From Cochliopodium minus (taxonomy: Eukaryota > Discosea > Himatismenida > Cochliopodiidae), in NCBI GenBank assembly GCA_024220525.1, contig JAMYWO010000091.1, positions 1 through 40,312 of the forward strand: DNA of 40,312 bases, in the 5' to 3' direction. Below the pieces are notes generated by a model. That model was not told where the DNA came from, ran no database searches, and saw only the letters and a program-made list of their open reading frames with translations. A program made the position numbers and the translations under genes. Below, one piece after another: positions 1 to 12,182 of the stretch; the first letter of the stretch is position 1; each line of letters starts with the position of its first letter.

Positions 1-439
1 AACAAAAGTAATCAAAAACAAAAAAATAAAAATGTTCATCATAAAATTAATTCAAAATAAAATACAAAAAAAAATTCTTGAAATAAAATTTTAATTAAAA
101 ATAAAATAAAATTAGAACAAAATTTAAAAATAAAATAAAAAATAAATACTCCGAAAACTTGTTAAATGTTATTTGTATAAATAAATTAATTGAACTTTGA
201 AAAAAAAATATGACAATAAAACAAAAAATAATAAAAAAAATAAAAAATAAAAACAAAAATAAAAAATAAAATAGAAAATAAAAAATTTGAAATAAAAAAT
301 TTGAAATAAAAAATAAAAAATAAAAAATAATAAAAAATAATAAAAAATAAAAATAAAAACAAAAAAATATGAAAATAAAACAAACAAAATAAAAATAAAA
401 ATAAAAATGAATAATTTTGAGGAAAGTAAAAAAAAAATT
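1..439. repeat. AT-only low-complexity tract downstream of the PPR gene
   Basis: Almost pure A and T, dominated by AAAAAT/AAAAAC-type units on the plus strand. Two copies of a 14-base unit (TTTGAAATAAAAAA) lie near 287-312; the same unit recurs five times just after the scaffold gap at 30074. The long Phe/Ile/Tyr-only reading frames on the minus strand are by-products of the repeat. I see no gene or RNA here. Confidence 0.8.
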
Positions 440-3400
440 TTACAAAAAGTAATCATAATAATGAAGTGCTTTGTAAGGAAAGCCAGCAATAGAAAAAGTG
501 TTGACCCAATAATAAAAATCGTTTTGGAGAAACCTTTGGACATCGGGAATATCCTTGTTTTCTAAAATCTGTTTGACCATCTCATCGTCCTTCATGAAGG
601 TGTAGATCCATAAGTAGTATGCGATGTCTGATTCTTTGTTGATTCTTTTGTTTTCTTTGAGATATCTCAAAATTTTGAGGATCTAAAAAAATATGAAAAT
701 AAAAAATAAAAATAAAAATAAAAATAAAATAAAAAAATAAAATAAAATAAATAAAAAATAAAAAATAAAAAATGATAAAAAATAAAAATAAAAATAAATT
801 AAAAAAAAAAATATGAAAATAAAAAATGAAAATAAAAAAATTTTTAAAAAAAATAAAAAATCTTACAACTTTTTCTTTAGCTGCACATTGAGCTGCGGTG
901 ATCATATGCTTGTATACGAGCACACGAGGCTCGAGTCCCTGCTTGACCATTTCTTCATAATATTGGAAAGTTTTGTTGAAAGAGACGGGGGAGTACCTGT
1001 ATATTATTATTTCGAATGTTGCTCCGTTAGCTTTTAACCAACCATTTGAAATAAAATATTTCCAAAGAGATCCTTTAAAAATGAGTAAAAAAAAAGATAA
1101 ATCTTTAAAAACAAAAATTAAACAAACAAAAAATCAATAAAAATTTAAAAATCAAAATATTCAAAAAAAAAAAAATTAAAAATTTAAAAATAAAATAAAA
1201 TAAATTTCAAAAACAAAAAACAAATAAAAACAAAAATGAAGAAATAACAATAAATGAAAATAAAAAAGAAAATTTATAATAATCAAAAAAAAATTAATAA
1301 ATTACAAAAATTATAAAAAAAAAAATTTTTTTTACCAATTCTTTCTATTGGGCAACAATTAAGCAAATAGTTGGAAACTTGATCAGAAGGTGTCAACTTG
1401 TAGTTTCTGATCATGAGACGGTAGTAAAAAAAAGCTTCGCGGAACATATTCTTCTTGGAGAACATGTTGATGATGGCTTTGAAAGAGTTGAAGTGAGGTT
1501 TGTTGCCTCGCTTGATGAACTCCTTGAAAACCCTCTCGGCTTCCTCGATATTCTCCGCTCTACAATGCTCCAAGAAAACTTTCTCCGAAACCTCGACTTT
1601 CTTAGACTGGATCTCGTTAAGTTTATTTCTCCAATCCAAAGTTTTGTCTTTGATGTTGAAAGTGGTGTATATTTTAGTGATCAAAGTGGCGATATGTTCA
1701 TCAACTTCGATGTTTTTATCTTCGATGAATTTCAACAAAGTCTCCACCTTGTCGAGGTTCTTCTCGACGATACCGTAGCAATGCAAGAAGGTCGTCATGG
1801 AAATAGGATCGAACTTGACCTCGGCGTCCTTGATCCTCTGGAAGATTTGGTCGACCAAATCAAATTTCTTGATGAAAGAAAAGGCTTTCGCCAAAGAGGA
1901 ATAGAAGATCAAGATGCCCGAAGCGTTCTCCCTTATTCTTGTGAGGTTTCTGATCTTGTCTTTCAATTCCATGATGTTCTCATAAAGAAACACAGCATCA
2001 TCTATTTTTCTTTTCTCTCCATACGCTTTGATGAGATCCATTAACACCAACAAGTCGCCGTTTTTGAAGCTGAACTTTTGGCTGAGCGAAAGGATTCTCT
2101 GCTTCAACATTTCCTTGTCTCTCCTTGATACGAACTCAATGATTAAAGAAGCTTGTGTGTAACCTATTTGTAAATACCCCAACTTTTGTGCTTTAATTAC
2201 AAATACATCTACATCTTCTGTTTTCAAAAGCTTTGATGCGAATCGGATCAGAAACAAGTAGAAGTTTTTGATTGGCAATGTGTTGTTAAATCCGCTTTCT
2301 CTCAAATGAATTATATATTTCTCACAGCCTGCCATCCCATTAACATAATACTCATACCTATTCAAATTAAAAATTAGAATATATTTAATTCTAAATTTTA
2401 GAACAAAAAAATAATTTTAAATCATTCACTTAAATCTTTAGATTTTTTATTTAAATTAAATTAATGATAGAATTTTTACCTTAAATTTTAAAAATGTTTT
2501 TATAAAATAAAAAAAATGAAAAAAATGAAAAAAATGAAAAAAAATGTTTTAACAAAAAATTATTAAAAAAAATTATTTTACTCCAAGTTTGCTGCATGAA
2601 TGTCTACATCCCTCTTTCCAAACAACTCAAATCCTTCATCTATGATCATCTTAGCTTTGTCCAACTCATTACTGAGGATATATATTTCCACAACGTAGCG
2701 GTAAAGTACGGAGGGAAGTTCCTTTATTGGGTTGCCTACATTTGGCTTGTCTTTGAGATCTTTGAGTCTGTTGAAGAGATTAGTCACTTCTCCAGCATTA
2801 TCTTCAATATTGTAGAAATACAAATTAAATGTTCCCAAGATCGTTTCTATCCTTGGCAGATGCTCCATATCGAAGAATAATTTGTTGATATATTTCCTCA
2901 CCAATCTGAAATTCCTGTTCTGTATCGCATTCAGCAGGAATGAATTCACTATCGATGGTGTCAACTCTATATTGTCCTGTTCAGTGATTATATCTATTCT
3001 CTCTGACCATGTCTTGTTTTGTGGCTTCAATGCTTCAAATATTTTATTTTTATCGATTGTATTATTCTTATCTTGGATATCATCCTTTTGTATATATTCA
3101 TCCTGGCTTATATTTGCTTCTATTTCCTCCTCAACTATATCTATTGAAGAATTGATATCATCTGTATCATTTCTCTCCTCCAATGGTTCCTCTACCAATT
3201 CTATCGGCTCATCTTCGAATGATTGTTCCACCAAATCATCATCTCCTCTATTCTCTTCCTTACCCATCTTGCGAGTAGGAAATTTATCCACTATTTTGTC
3301 TTTGTTATATCTTTTGTTTTTATCAATTGATTTCGATACATTTATGTTATCCCCATTCTTTATATTAGTTGTGTATTTCATCATCTGAATCGATGATATC

Positions 3401-3477
3401 TTTTTGAATTTGATGATATTCTTCACATGGTATTTATCTATTGATTTCAAGTATTTCAATGGGAATATTTTCTTCAT
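440..3477 (-). CDS. Pentatricopeptide-repeat (PPR)-like protein, probably organellar
   Basis: Four exons on the minus strand join in phase: 3477-2582, 2357-1336, 1072-867 and 682-440, giving 788 residues. The start is the first ATG of the frame; the frame is open slightly further upstream, but without an ATG. The N-terminus is Lys/Ile-rich and basic, compatible with a mitochondrial presequence. A long acidic, Asp/Glu/Asn-rich linker follows at roughly residues 65-150. The rest is helical repeats of about 35 residues, for example ones starting VFLEHCRAENIEEAERVFKE and SFKAIINMFSKKNMFREAFF, typical of P-class PPR tracts. Family members bind organellar RNA and act in its processing or translation. 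The exons are much richer in G and C than the introns, which are A/T repeats. The repeat class is well supported; the organellar location is inferred. Confidence 0.85.
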
Positions 3478-3993
3478 TTTTTTGCTTTTTTTTAATTCCA
3501 GCAATGATTCAAATTTTTTTTTTTTATTTATTTCTTGAAAAAATCAAGAAAAATGGATAAATTGGACATATCAAAAGAATTTAAGAGCAATTTTGATTCC
3601 TATCTCAAAAAATGGTTTTAATTCCCAAATCTTCAAAATTATTTTATAATGATCCTCTTTCAAATTTAATCTAAATTTTCAAATTTGATTCAGTCATTTT
3701 AAATGCACATAGAAATGATAAATATTTGATGAAGTGTTTATATCCAAATTAGTGTTGATTTTTATATATCTTTCTGATGTTGAATTAATAATTTACAATA
3801 TTCAAAGATTAAAAGTAAAGTAAAAAAAAATTAAAATTTTTCATTGATTAACTGTTTGTTTGATATGATTGTTAAAGATCTTTAACAGTGCAATTTTTTT
3901 TCAATTTTTTTAGATATTTAAGTAAAATTATGAAAAGACATAAAAATAAAAATATATTTGAAAAAAAAAAATTGATCGCTGAAGAATAGTAAA
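3478..3993. promoter_or_regulatory. Shared upstream region of the divergent PPR and secreted-protein genes
   Basis: About 515 bases between two divergently transcribed genes, with no coding exon visible. It holds a perfect 16-base palindrome, GTTAAAGATCTTTAAC, at 3871-3886, some 107 bases before the plus-strand ATG. It also holds a 7-base inverted repeat (TTCTTGA/TCAAGAA, loop of five A) at 3532-3550 near the minus-strand start. Poly-T and poly-A tracts flank both starts. No core promoter element can be assigned with confidence. Confidence 0.4.
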
Positions 3994-5073
3994 ATGAGAT
4001 CTTATTTAGCATTGATTTTGGTGTGTATATTTATTATGAGTTCAAAAGCACAAAGTTTCGAAAATATCACAGATTTTAACACTTGGTCAGTAACAGGAGG
4101 ATGGACTTATAGCGTGTTAGGTTTGGAATATGTACATGATAATAACACTGCTTTCGCAATGTCTGCTCCATTTGATGTAGAGAGTGGAATAACATATGTA
4201 ATTGAAATAACAGTTCAAGTAGCAAGTGGATCAGGTGTACTTGAAATAGGATTTGGAAATGATACTAACGATTTTACAGCTAGTTTCGTTAGATCTCTCC
4301 CTGCTCTCAATCCTAATTCTACTGATGCAGATAAATCGATCACTTTTAGATTGGTTTTTGAATTCAATGGTGAAGCAAACCTTAATGTCATTTTAAGAGC
4401 ACAAAGTACCTCTGTTGACTTTTATGTCACCAAAATTGAAACACAACAATCTCCTTCAGGAGAAAACACTAACCCTCAAGTATGTACCAACTACCTCGGT
4501 TTCAGCCCTTTCTCCATCCAAAGATTGCTCACCTGCAGATCTGCCACCAAGTTGGTAGGACATGTTGATGATGTTCTCAGTAGACTTCAACATTTGAAAA
4601 CTAAAGTTGTTGCTGGTGGTGCTAGATTGACCCAAGTTATCAACTATGGAGAATGGATCCAAGTTTTAAATTCTTTTAATGAAGGTAACAAAAAAAAAAA
4701 AAAAATCAACCAAAAAATTGAAACAAATTCTACATAAGAATAAATCAATTCAAAAAAATCATATTCTTTATAAAAGGAAAAATATTAATTTTATTGAAAT
4801 TATTGAGTTCAAATTATTGAGATTTTTTAATCTTTTCCTTTTAAAATCTTTATTTACTGTATAGGAAATGCTTGTGGAATGAATTTTAGAGATTTTGATC
4901 TTTATAACTGGTTGATCAACCATCAAATCAATTTTGCTTTGAATAAATATCACGGTGAAGCTTTGACCAAAAAAAGAAGCAGCGAGCCATGGTTTGGAAG
5001 AACCTTCCTTAAAGCTCCTGTATTCAAAAAGACTCTCATTGATGATTCATTTGAAATTAATAATATTTTTTAA
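3994..5073 (+). CDS. Secreted protein of unknown family with a predicted beta-sandwich N-half
   Basis: Two exons, 3994-4684 and 4865-5073, join in phase (split codon G|GA) to give 299 residues. The N-terminus is a clear signal peptide: MRSYLALILVCIFIMSSKAQ, with likely cleavage after KA. Residues about 21-150 alternate hydrophobic and polar residues and carry several N-glycosylation sites (NIT, NNT, NST). They resemble a carbohydrate-binding-module-like beta sandwich, but I cannot name a family. The C-terminal 140 residues hold three cysteines (CTNY, TCRS, ACGM) and basic stretches. No membrane segment follows the signal, so an extracellular or lumenal protein is expected. It diverges from the PPR gene across about 515 bases that carry a 16-base palindrome. 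The function is unknown. Confidence 0.75.
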
Positions 5074-5276
5074 GTATAAATTAAATATTCCCAATGATTA
5101 TAATAGTTCTTCCTATTATCTATAAGAATTTCCAAAAACTAATCATTTCAACACAAATTTTTTTTTTTTTCGGTTCAAATTTGGTTTGATTTTGAATGAT
5201 TCTTTCAATTGTCATAGATCCTTATCAATTGAATTATTCAAAAAAAAAAAAAAAAAGATTGGTCCGATATAAATTA

Positions 5277-6285
5277 ATGGAAAGAGATATTTTTGTTGGA
5301 GACATTCATGGTTGTTATGATGAATTGAAATTATTGGTGGAGAAATTGAAATTGAAAGATAATGATAGAATTTATTTCTGTGGCGATTTGATTAACAAAG
5401 GGCCCAAGTCATTTGAAGTAATAAGATATATAAAGTCAATGAAGAATGCCAAATGTGTAATAGGAAACCATGATGTTTTGGCAAAAAAATGGTATAAAAA
5501 ACATAAACAATTTGTATTGGACAAGAAGAATAATCCAAGGCCCAAATTTGATAGACCAGTTATAGAACAATTGTATGATCATTTGACAATTGAAGAGTGG
5601 GAATGGCTAATCCATTTACCTTATTATCTGGAAATAAAAAATATAAATGTTATACTTGTACATGCAGGTAATATATTCAATAAATTTTGGATGGTATGTA
5701 TTATTCAGAATATTATGATTTTTTTTTTTTAATGCTTAGGAATTTTGAATGATGTTCCTTTGGATAGAACTCCAAAATCAGTTCTTGTGGAATTAAGAGA
5801 TGTAGATAATGGATTTCCATCCAAAACAAAGCATGATTCACCATGGGCAAAAGTAAAAATAAATTTTTCATCTCTAATGATTAAACCATTCAATCGATAT
5901 TCACCTTATATATCTTGATTCTTATCTTATAAATTTTTTTGAAAATATAGATTTGGAAAGGACCAGAACTCGTTATTTTTGGACATGATGCTTTCAGAGG
6001 TTTACAAAAAGAGAAATATGCCATAGGATTAGATACGTAAGAAATCACAAAAGTCCTTTTTTTTGATTTATTCAACGATATTTTTTTTTATTCAAAAGTG
6101 GTTGTTGTTATGGAGGAAATTTGACCAGCTATATCTTTCAAACTGATGAATTTGTTGAAATAAAAGCATTGAAAGAATATGCACCTAAAAATCGTGAAAA
6201 GAAATCGCAGACATCTGAACAGACCATGGAAAATAAGTGGAGAAAGAAAATAGAGAAGTATCACAGAAAACATCCTAAAAATTAA
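5277..6285 (+). CDS. ApaH-like (ALPH) metallophosphatase of the PPP superfamily
   Basis: Four exons, 5277-5667, 5740-5852, 5951-6036 and 6099-6285, stay in phase and give 258 residues. The metallophosphoesterase signatures occur in order: GDIHGC (8-13), GDLINKGP (36-43), GNHD (63-66), HAG (129-131) and GHDA (179-182). The family's C-terminal GLDTGCCYGG follows. The metal-binding Asp, His and Asn residues are all present. Known ApaH-type enzymes cleave diadenosine tetraphosphate; a trypanosome ALPH decaps mRNA. Which substrate applies here cannot be read from the sequence. The C-terminal 40 residues are Lys/Glu-rich and basic. The ATG at 5277 is preferred because the motif block starts seven residues later, as in the family. 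The upstream extension of the frame crosses a poly-A tract. Confidence 0.9.
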
Positions 6286-6595
6286 TCCTGATACCATCTA
6301 TCAAAAAACTAATTAAATAGGAACTTATTTATCTTTTTTAAATTATCTCTTTTTTTTGCGGGATTATTTTTATCGGTGGAGGGATTTTTAATTTTTTTAT
6401 TGCCTTTTTATCTTTTTGTTTTTTGATTATTTTGACCGGCAAGAGGATAATATAATATCTGAAATGAATATGCAAATCTTATCGAATCAATTTCGTTTTT
6501 CATCATTCACATCTAGTTTTCCCTTTTCTTTTCCTTTGAGGATATAATTATAAAATTAAATATAAAAATTAAAAAAAAAGGAATTTGATCACAAG
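6286..6595. other. Intergenic, no gene seen
   Basis: About 310 bases, AT-rich with T-runs and a few G/C islands (for example GCGGGATT and GACCGGCAAGAGG). It probably holds the 3' end of the phosphatase transcript and the upstream region of the MFS gene. No exon-like or RNA-gene structure was recognised. Confidence 0.6.
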
Positions 6596-8949
6596 ATGGA
6601 TTCAGATTCACCACAAGAAAAACCATATATTCCAACAAAGTTTTTTTGTATTGAATTATATGACAGAGTAACGTAAAAATAAAATTGGATTTAATTGAAA
6701 TTTTCAATAAATCTTTATTATATTTCCCTTTATTGTTCGAATTATAGAAGAGGCAATTTCTTATCCTTTTTATACGTTTCATTTGCCACAATTCTCTTTT
6801 TTGTATTTATTGATGCATCTTTATCTTTCGTTCTTACCAATTATCTTCATGTTCCTTCTGATAAGAGTGGAACAGCTTTGGGAACGATTGTTTTCTGGAA
6901 TGAAATTGTAATTATATTGTTTTCAGCATTTTGGGGAATATTGTCAGACAGGTAAGAAAATAATATGAATATTCACCTCATAAAAATCAATTCATAAACG
7001 ATCTATTCAAAATAACATCTCATTTTATAACTTAAATAAATGATAATCCCAAATATTTCATTAAAAAGAGATATTCATCCAATATATCATTATAAAACAA
7101 AGGAGATGATTTCATGAAGAGTTTAAATTTAATTTTTTGATTATAACACCAAATTAACTCTTATATGAACAGAATAGGTAGAAGATGGGTTTATACCATT
7201 GGTGCAATCTTCATGGCTGTTGGATTGTTCTTGCCTCCATTTGCAAAGAGCTTTGGAATGTTGTTATTTTTCAGAATTATATTCTCACCAGGTACGAAAA
7301 GAAGATTCCAAAGAAAATTAAAAAGAGATTTTATAAAAATCCAAAAATAAAATAAAATATTATTTTTATATATTAAATAATAATTAACATTGTCACAGAT
7401 AATAACTTTTGTAAAACAAATTTCTTTTAAAATTGTAGGTGCAGCAGCTACTAGTTCCATGTTGGTCGCTTTGTTAGCTGATTATCCAAGAGATGATGGT
7501 GTGAACAAGGCAAGAGGTAAAGCTAGTGGATTTATGGGGTTGTTTGCAGGTTTGGGAGCTATTACCGCTTTGTTTTGTTTTCTCAGAATTCCATCTTTGT
7601 TGCCAAATATGAGCACACAGGAAGCAGGAAAAGTGATGGTAATTCTTTTTTTTAAAATTCAAACAATCATTTAATTTTTAAAATTATTATTGATTATTAT
7701 TATGAATTATTTATTCCTTTTAAATTGTAATAATTTTAATTTTAAAAATTTCACATTATAAAAGCGTTTTTATTCATTTTAAAACGAATAATTTAAATAT
7801 AAAATTTTTTAAAAATTTTAATCATATTATTAAAAATATTCACCATTTTTAGTTCATTGCAGTAGGTATCTTGGGAGTAATTACTGTCATAATCTCCTTT
7901 TTCGGGCTCCAAAAACAAGAAAGAACAGATGTACATACTCACCAAAACTTCTTTCAAATCATCATGGGAGGTTTGAGAGCTACTTCCAACCCTATCATCG
8001 TTTTGTCTTATATTTCTTCTTTTGCTGCTAGAGGTGATTCTGTCATTGTCAGCTCCTTTTTGTCAACTTTCATCCAAAACTATGGCATAAGAATTGGAAT
8101 TGATCCTAAAGTAGCTTTGAACAGGTAAAATTTTTTTTATTTACAAAAATTTTAAAATTTAAAGCAAAATAAATATTAATTCTTGAAAATAAAAATAAAC
8201 CAGTTATTAATTAAAATAATGTTAATTTATTTCAAAAACTATCATGAAATTTTTTAATCTAATTTTGTTTTGTTAAAAGAGCTGGAGAAGTTTCTGGTAT
8301 TGTACAAACGTTTGCTTTGGTTGCTGCTCCTTTCATTGGTTTCTTGGCTGACAAAGTAAACCGTATCTTTTTGATGTTCATAGTTGCCATTCTATCCTGT
8401 GTTGGATATGCTATGTTTGGGTTGATCACCGATCCTTACAACTGGTCTTTTCCTTTGATTTTGGCAACTGTTACTGTTGGTAAAATTTTTTTTTGAAAGT
8501 TTTGATTGTTTTATTTTCTTTTAATTTTTATTTTTAATTTTTTTATTTTTTATTTTTTAAAATTTTGTTAATATTTTTTTTTTTAAAAAAAAGGTGTTGG
8601 TGAAATGGGAATATTGGTGATGTGCCAAAGTTTGCTCGCCCAAAACGCACCAGACACCGAAAGAGGATCCGTCTCAGGCTTCTTCGCCTTGACTGGCTCC
8701 ATTGGAATTTTGATTGCTACCTCTGTAGGAGGATACCTCTTTGACAACTGGCGTGAAGGTGCTCCTTTCATTATCTTTTCTGGTTTTAATGGAATTGTAG
8801 TTATTTATTCTTTCATCCTCATGATCTATCAATTGTCCAAGGGTACTTTTGGCGGATTTATTTATAAAAAACAAATTCCTTATTCTTTGGTTGATTCAAA
8901 CCAGCCTACCATTGATGTTAACAATAGTGATTCTAACAAACAATATTAA
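6596..8949 (+). CDS. Major facilitator superfamily (MFS) transporter
   Basis: Seven exons (6596-6672, 6748-6951, 7173-7291, 7439-7638, 7853-8124, 8280-8479, 8594-8949) keep one frame and give 475 residues, the usual MFS length. Hydrophobic segments fit about 12 membrane helices. The loop between helices 2 and 3 has the MFS signature: SDRIGRRW around residues 91-98, its Arg codon split by an intron. A second copy, GFLADKVNR, lies in the second half. A long cytoplasmic loop after helix 6 (about residues 218-240) carries a charged QKQERTDVHTHQNF stretch. The substrate cannot be told. The C-terminus is short and polar. Exon borders fall close to helix boundaries and two codons for Arg are split in the same way (AG|A). 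Confidence 0.9.
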
Positions 8950-9083
8950 AAAAAATTTTTTTCACAAAATAGTTTTTGAAAAGTTTCAATCTTTATTTCA
9001 CATCAAATTGAAAGCTTTCACATCAAAAGGCCTTTCTCAAAATTTTCTCAATATTCACCATACAAAAAAAAAAATAAAAAAAA

Positions 9084-10724
9084 ATGGAAAGGGATAAACA
9101 AAACATTAATTTGGTTATACTTTACTATAAATATGTAAAGATAAAAGATATTAAGGAAGAAATCAAAAGCCAAAATGAGATCTGCAAGAAATTGAATTTG
9201 AAGGGTAAAATGCTTTCTCTTATTTAATCAATAAAAAGAGTTTTATTATATCTTAGGACAAATAAGAATTGCAGGGGAGGGAATAAATGGAACATTAGGA
9301 GGGAGGACTTGTGATTGTGTAAATAACATTTGGATATATCTTCTTTTATAAAATATGATCTTTTATCTTTTTAAAGTGAAATTTCATTTTATTTTCAAAT
9401 TTTTTCAATAATTCAATCAATTAAAATCATCTTGAAATCATTTCCATGTTTTTTAAAAAAGGAAGAATATATGAGCTTTATGAAAAATAGAGAATCATTC
9501 AAGGACATGGAATTCAAAACAAGTGAAGGGAATGGAGAAGTAGATTTTGATGAACTGAGAATAAGACAAACAAATGGTTTTTTAACTAAAAGAACTTTGT
9601 GTTGTAAATAAATTTTTACATAATAAAAAAAACAGAAATTATAGCGAGTAAAATGGATGTTGATTTTGAAAAAGATTATGTAAAATAATTTTATTTCATT
9701 TTGCAAAAATTAATTTTAATTATTTAAAGAGCTATTTTTAAAATAAATTTTTTTTAAATTTAATTATTTTTCATTAGGCAAAACATATTTCTCCAGAAGA
9801 AGCACACGAACTTCTATCGAACCCCCCTTCCAATTTAGTTATTTTGGATACACGTAATTATTATGAGTCTAGGATCGGATATTTCCAAAATGACACCAAC
9901 CAGACTGTTTTGCCCAACATCAGAAAGTTTGAATATTTTCATAAGTGGGTCGAAAAAGAGCAAGAACTTTTGCAAAATAAAAATGTATTTATGTATTGCA
10001 CTGGTAATTATTTTAATAAAAAATTTAATAATAAAATTAATCAATAAAAAAAATTTTTTTATTAGGAGGAATTAGATGCGAAAAAGCAAGTGCATTTCTT
10101 CAAAAGAAAGGTATATGTGAAAATGTTACAATGTAATTTTTTTTTTTTCACTTTCTCTGAAATCTTTCGTTTACAAATATTTATGGCTGAATTTTTTTTT
10201 TTTTCTTAGGCTTGATGGAGGGATTCATAAATACATTGAAAAGTATGGTGACAACGGTTATTTTAAAGGGAAAAACTATGTTTTTGATAATCGAATCATC
10301 CAACCACAAAGTCAAACCGAAGGTAAATTTTAAAGTGAAAAATAAATAATATGATAAAAATATAACAGTAAATATATTTTGATATAAAAAAGAATTCAAT
10401 TATTTTCAATTTTTATTTTCAAGATTAATTTTTTTTTTCTTAGAAAAAATTGAGGAAACGGAAAAAAAGGAAGAAAACAATGTTGTCAGTAAATGTAATT
10501 TTTGTGATACTTTGTGTTGTCAATATAGATTTTGTTCTCGTAAGGGCTGTAGGATCTTACTGATTGTTTGTGAGAACTGCTCCTCTCAGTCTTCTTTGCG
10601 TTTCTGTTGTGGTGATTGTGATGATCTTTACCAGAAGAACAATTTGAATCCTTCTACTTGTAAATGTTGCAAAGATCGATCCCATTTTTTAGATCGAAAA
10701 CTTTTTGGAGATGAAGTTTATTAA
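9084..10724 (+). CDS. TrhO/TSTD2-type rhodanese-domain protein (UPF0176 family)
   Basis: Eight exons (9084-9204, 9257-9318, 9462-9576, 9636-9679, 9778-10003, 10066-10132, 10210-10322, 10444-10724) give 342 residues. The N-terminal domain has the family signature AGEGINGTLGG (46-56) and then a stretch with the ELR..NEI pattern. The rhodanese domain follows, with LDTRNYYES (137-145) and active-site loop YCTGGIRCEK, whose catalytic Cys is about residue 188. The C-terminal domain is Cys-rich (CNFC, CCQYRFC, CENC, CCGDC, CKCC), as in TSTD2 proteins, and probably binds zinc. Bacterial relatives (TrhO) hydroxylate uridine 34 of tRNA; the eukaryotic role is less clear. The third intron must start with GTTTTT to keep the conserved NEIIAS block, an unusual donor. 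Family assignment is strong, function inferred. Confidence 0.88.
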
Positions 10725-10771
10725 AAAAATCAATTTAAAAATAATTTAATAAAATAAAAATAAAAAAAAAA

Positions 10772-12017
10772 ATGGAAGCTGCTATCAATTATTTCACTCC
10801 CCAAGATCATATCAAGATCATTTGCAAGAAATTGGATATTGATTACGAGAAAATTTCCAACATATTCATTTATGGTAGCCATGTGCACGGATCGTAAGAA
10901 ATATTCCTTTTATTCACCAAATCAAAATATAAGAGTATATATGAGTTTATATGAAAGATATTACAAAGATGGAGAAAGATAACAAAAATTTCATTGGAAA
11001 GATATATTTTTATTCTTGCTAACATCATCATATTCACAAAATATTTTTATATATCAATTTTTTTTTGCGTGAAAAATAATTAAATTTTCTTCAAAAAAAA
11101 TTAACATTTTGTATTTATCAATAAATCAACAATTTTAAAACAAAACTATGATAGTGCACATAAAGATTCAGATACAGATTTGATGATAATAGGTGTTGAG
11201 GAAAATCCCCTGATATTCAAATATCTAAAGGATCCATACTTCTTCGAGCACAATGTCTATACATTGGGTAACAAAAAAAATTCCAACAATATTTTTTTTC
11301 ATAAAAATTTTTTGTGATAAAGAAATTGATGGGATGAAGTATGACATAGTTTGCCATTCTAATGAAAACTTTGAAAAGTTGTTAGAAATAAACTTTTTAA
11401 TGTATGTTGAGGTAAAAAATCTTTTCTTTATTTCATTTTTTATTTATTTAATTTTTCAAATTTTTTATAATTTTTTTTTTCTTGAATTTTTTTTAGGCGC
11501 TTTTTTCTGAGGAAAAATTTAGGCCAATCAACAAGATAGACTACAAGGGAATGTATTTGGAAAAATATTTCAGTGTTGAAAAGCTAAAAAATTCTCTTAA
11601 GAACGAACTCTTTTATTCTCTCAATTCATACAAAAGGTTTCAACACAACAAACTTAAATTTGGATTGGGTAAAAAAAAAATCTAAAAAAAAAAATGAAAA
11701 TAAAAAAAATATAAAAAAATTGATTAAAAAATAAAAAAATAGTATAAATGTGTTAATTTTTCAAATTATTTTATTTTTTATTTTAATTAGGAGGTAGGTG
11801 GGTTGTCAAAAAATTATTTAATGCGTTGAGATACCACAAGTCTATTCTCCATTTGATGAAACACAAGGATGTTGGCGATTATGGAGGTTTGAATGAGACC
11901 AAGAAAAAGCTTTTGGAGAGGTATGAGAAGGAAAGTGATCAGTGTTTGGAATTAATTTACAATGATCTGTACAAAGAAATTCAAGAATTGTTGAAGATAA
12001 TAAAAGAAGTTAAATGA
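10772..12017 (+). CDS. Small nucleotidyltransferase-fold protein (Pol beta superfamily)
   Basis: Five exons (10772-10893, 11155-11267, 11323-11411, 11497-11668, 11791-12017) give 240 residues. The N-terminal half has the nucleotidyltransferase pattern: IFIYGSHVHGSAHKDSDTD, with GS at 35-36 and the two metal-binding Asp at 47 and 49. A DIVCHS strand near residues 83-88 may supply the third acidic residue. The C-terminal half is helical and charged, perhaps a HEPN-like or substrate-binding helical bundle. The family's members move nucleotides to proteins, RNA or antibiotics; the substrate here is unknown. The first intron (10894-11154) is long for this window and splits the catalytic loop just after GS..HGS. 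It sits 47 bases after the rhodanese gene on the same strand. Confidence 0.82.
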
Positions 12018-12182
12018 TTTAAGAATTTTTTTTCTTTTTTTTTTTCTTTTTTTTCTTTTACAATTAAGTTGATTTTTCTTTTTAAAGAGCTTTTTTCAAA
12101 ATATGTGTATTGTTAACTGGTTGATTTGAATTGAACATATTTTAACTATAATTTTGATTTTTTCAAAATAAATTTAAAAAAA

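Noticed and set aside
169-543. Minus-strand frame of 124 codons with membrane-protein look
   Set aside because: It is almost all Phe/Ile/Leu/Tyr and comes from an AAAAAT repeat.
1379-2044. Plus-strand frame of 221 codons
   Set aside because: It lies antisense to the PPR exon, which has a clear repeat pattern. Long antisense frames are common opposite such GC-richer exons.
2596-3388. Plus-strand frames of 94 and 168 codons
   Set aside because: They lie opposite the first PPR exon; the Ser-rich product mirrors its acidic Asp/Glu linker.
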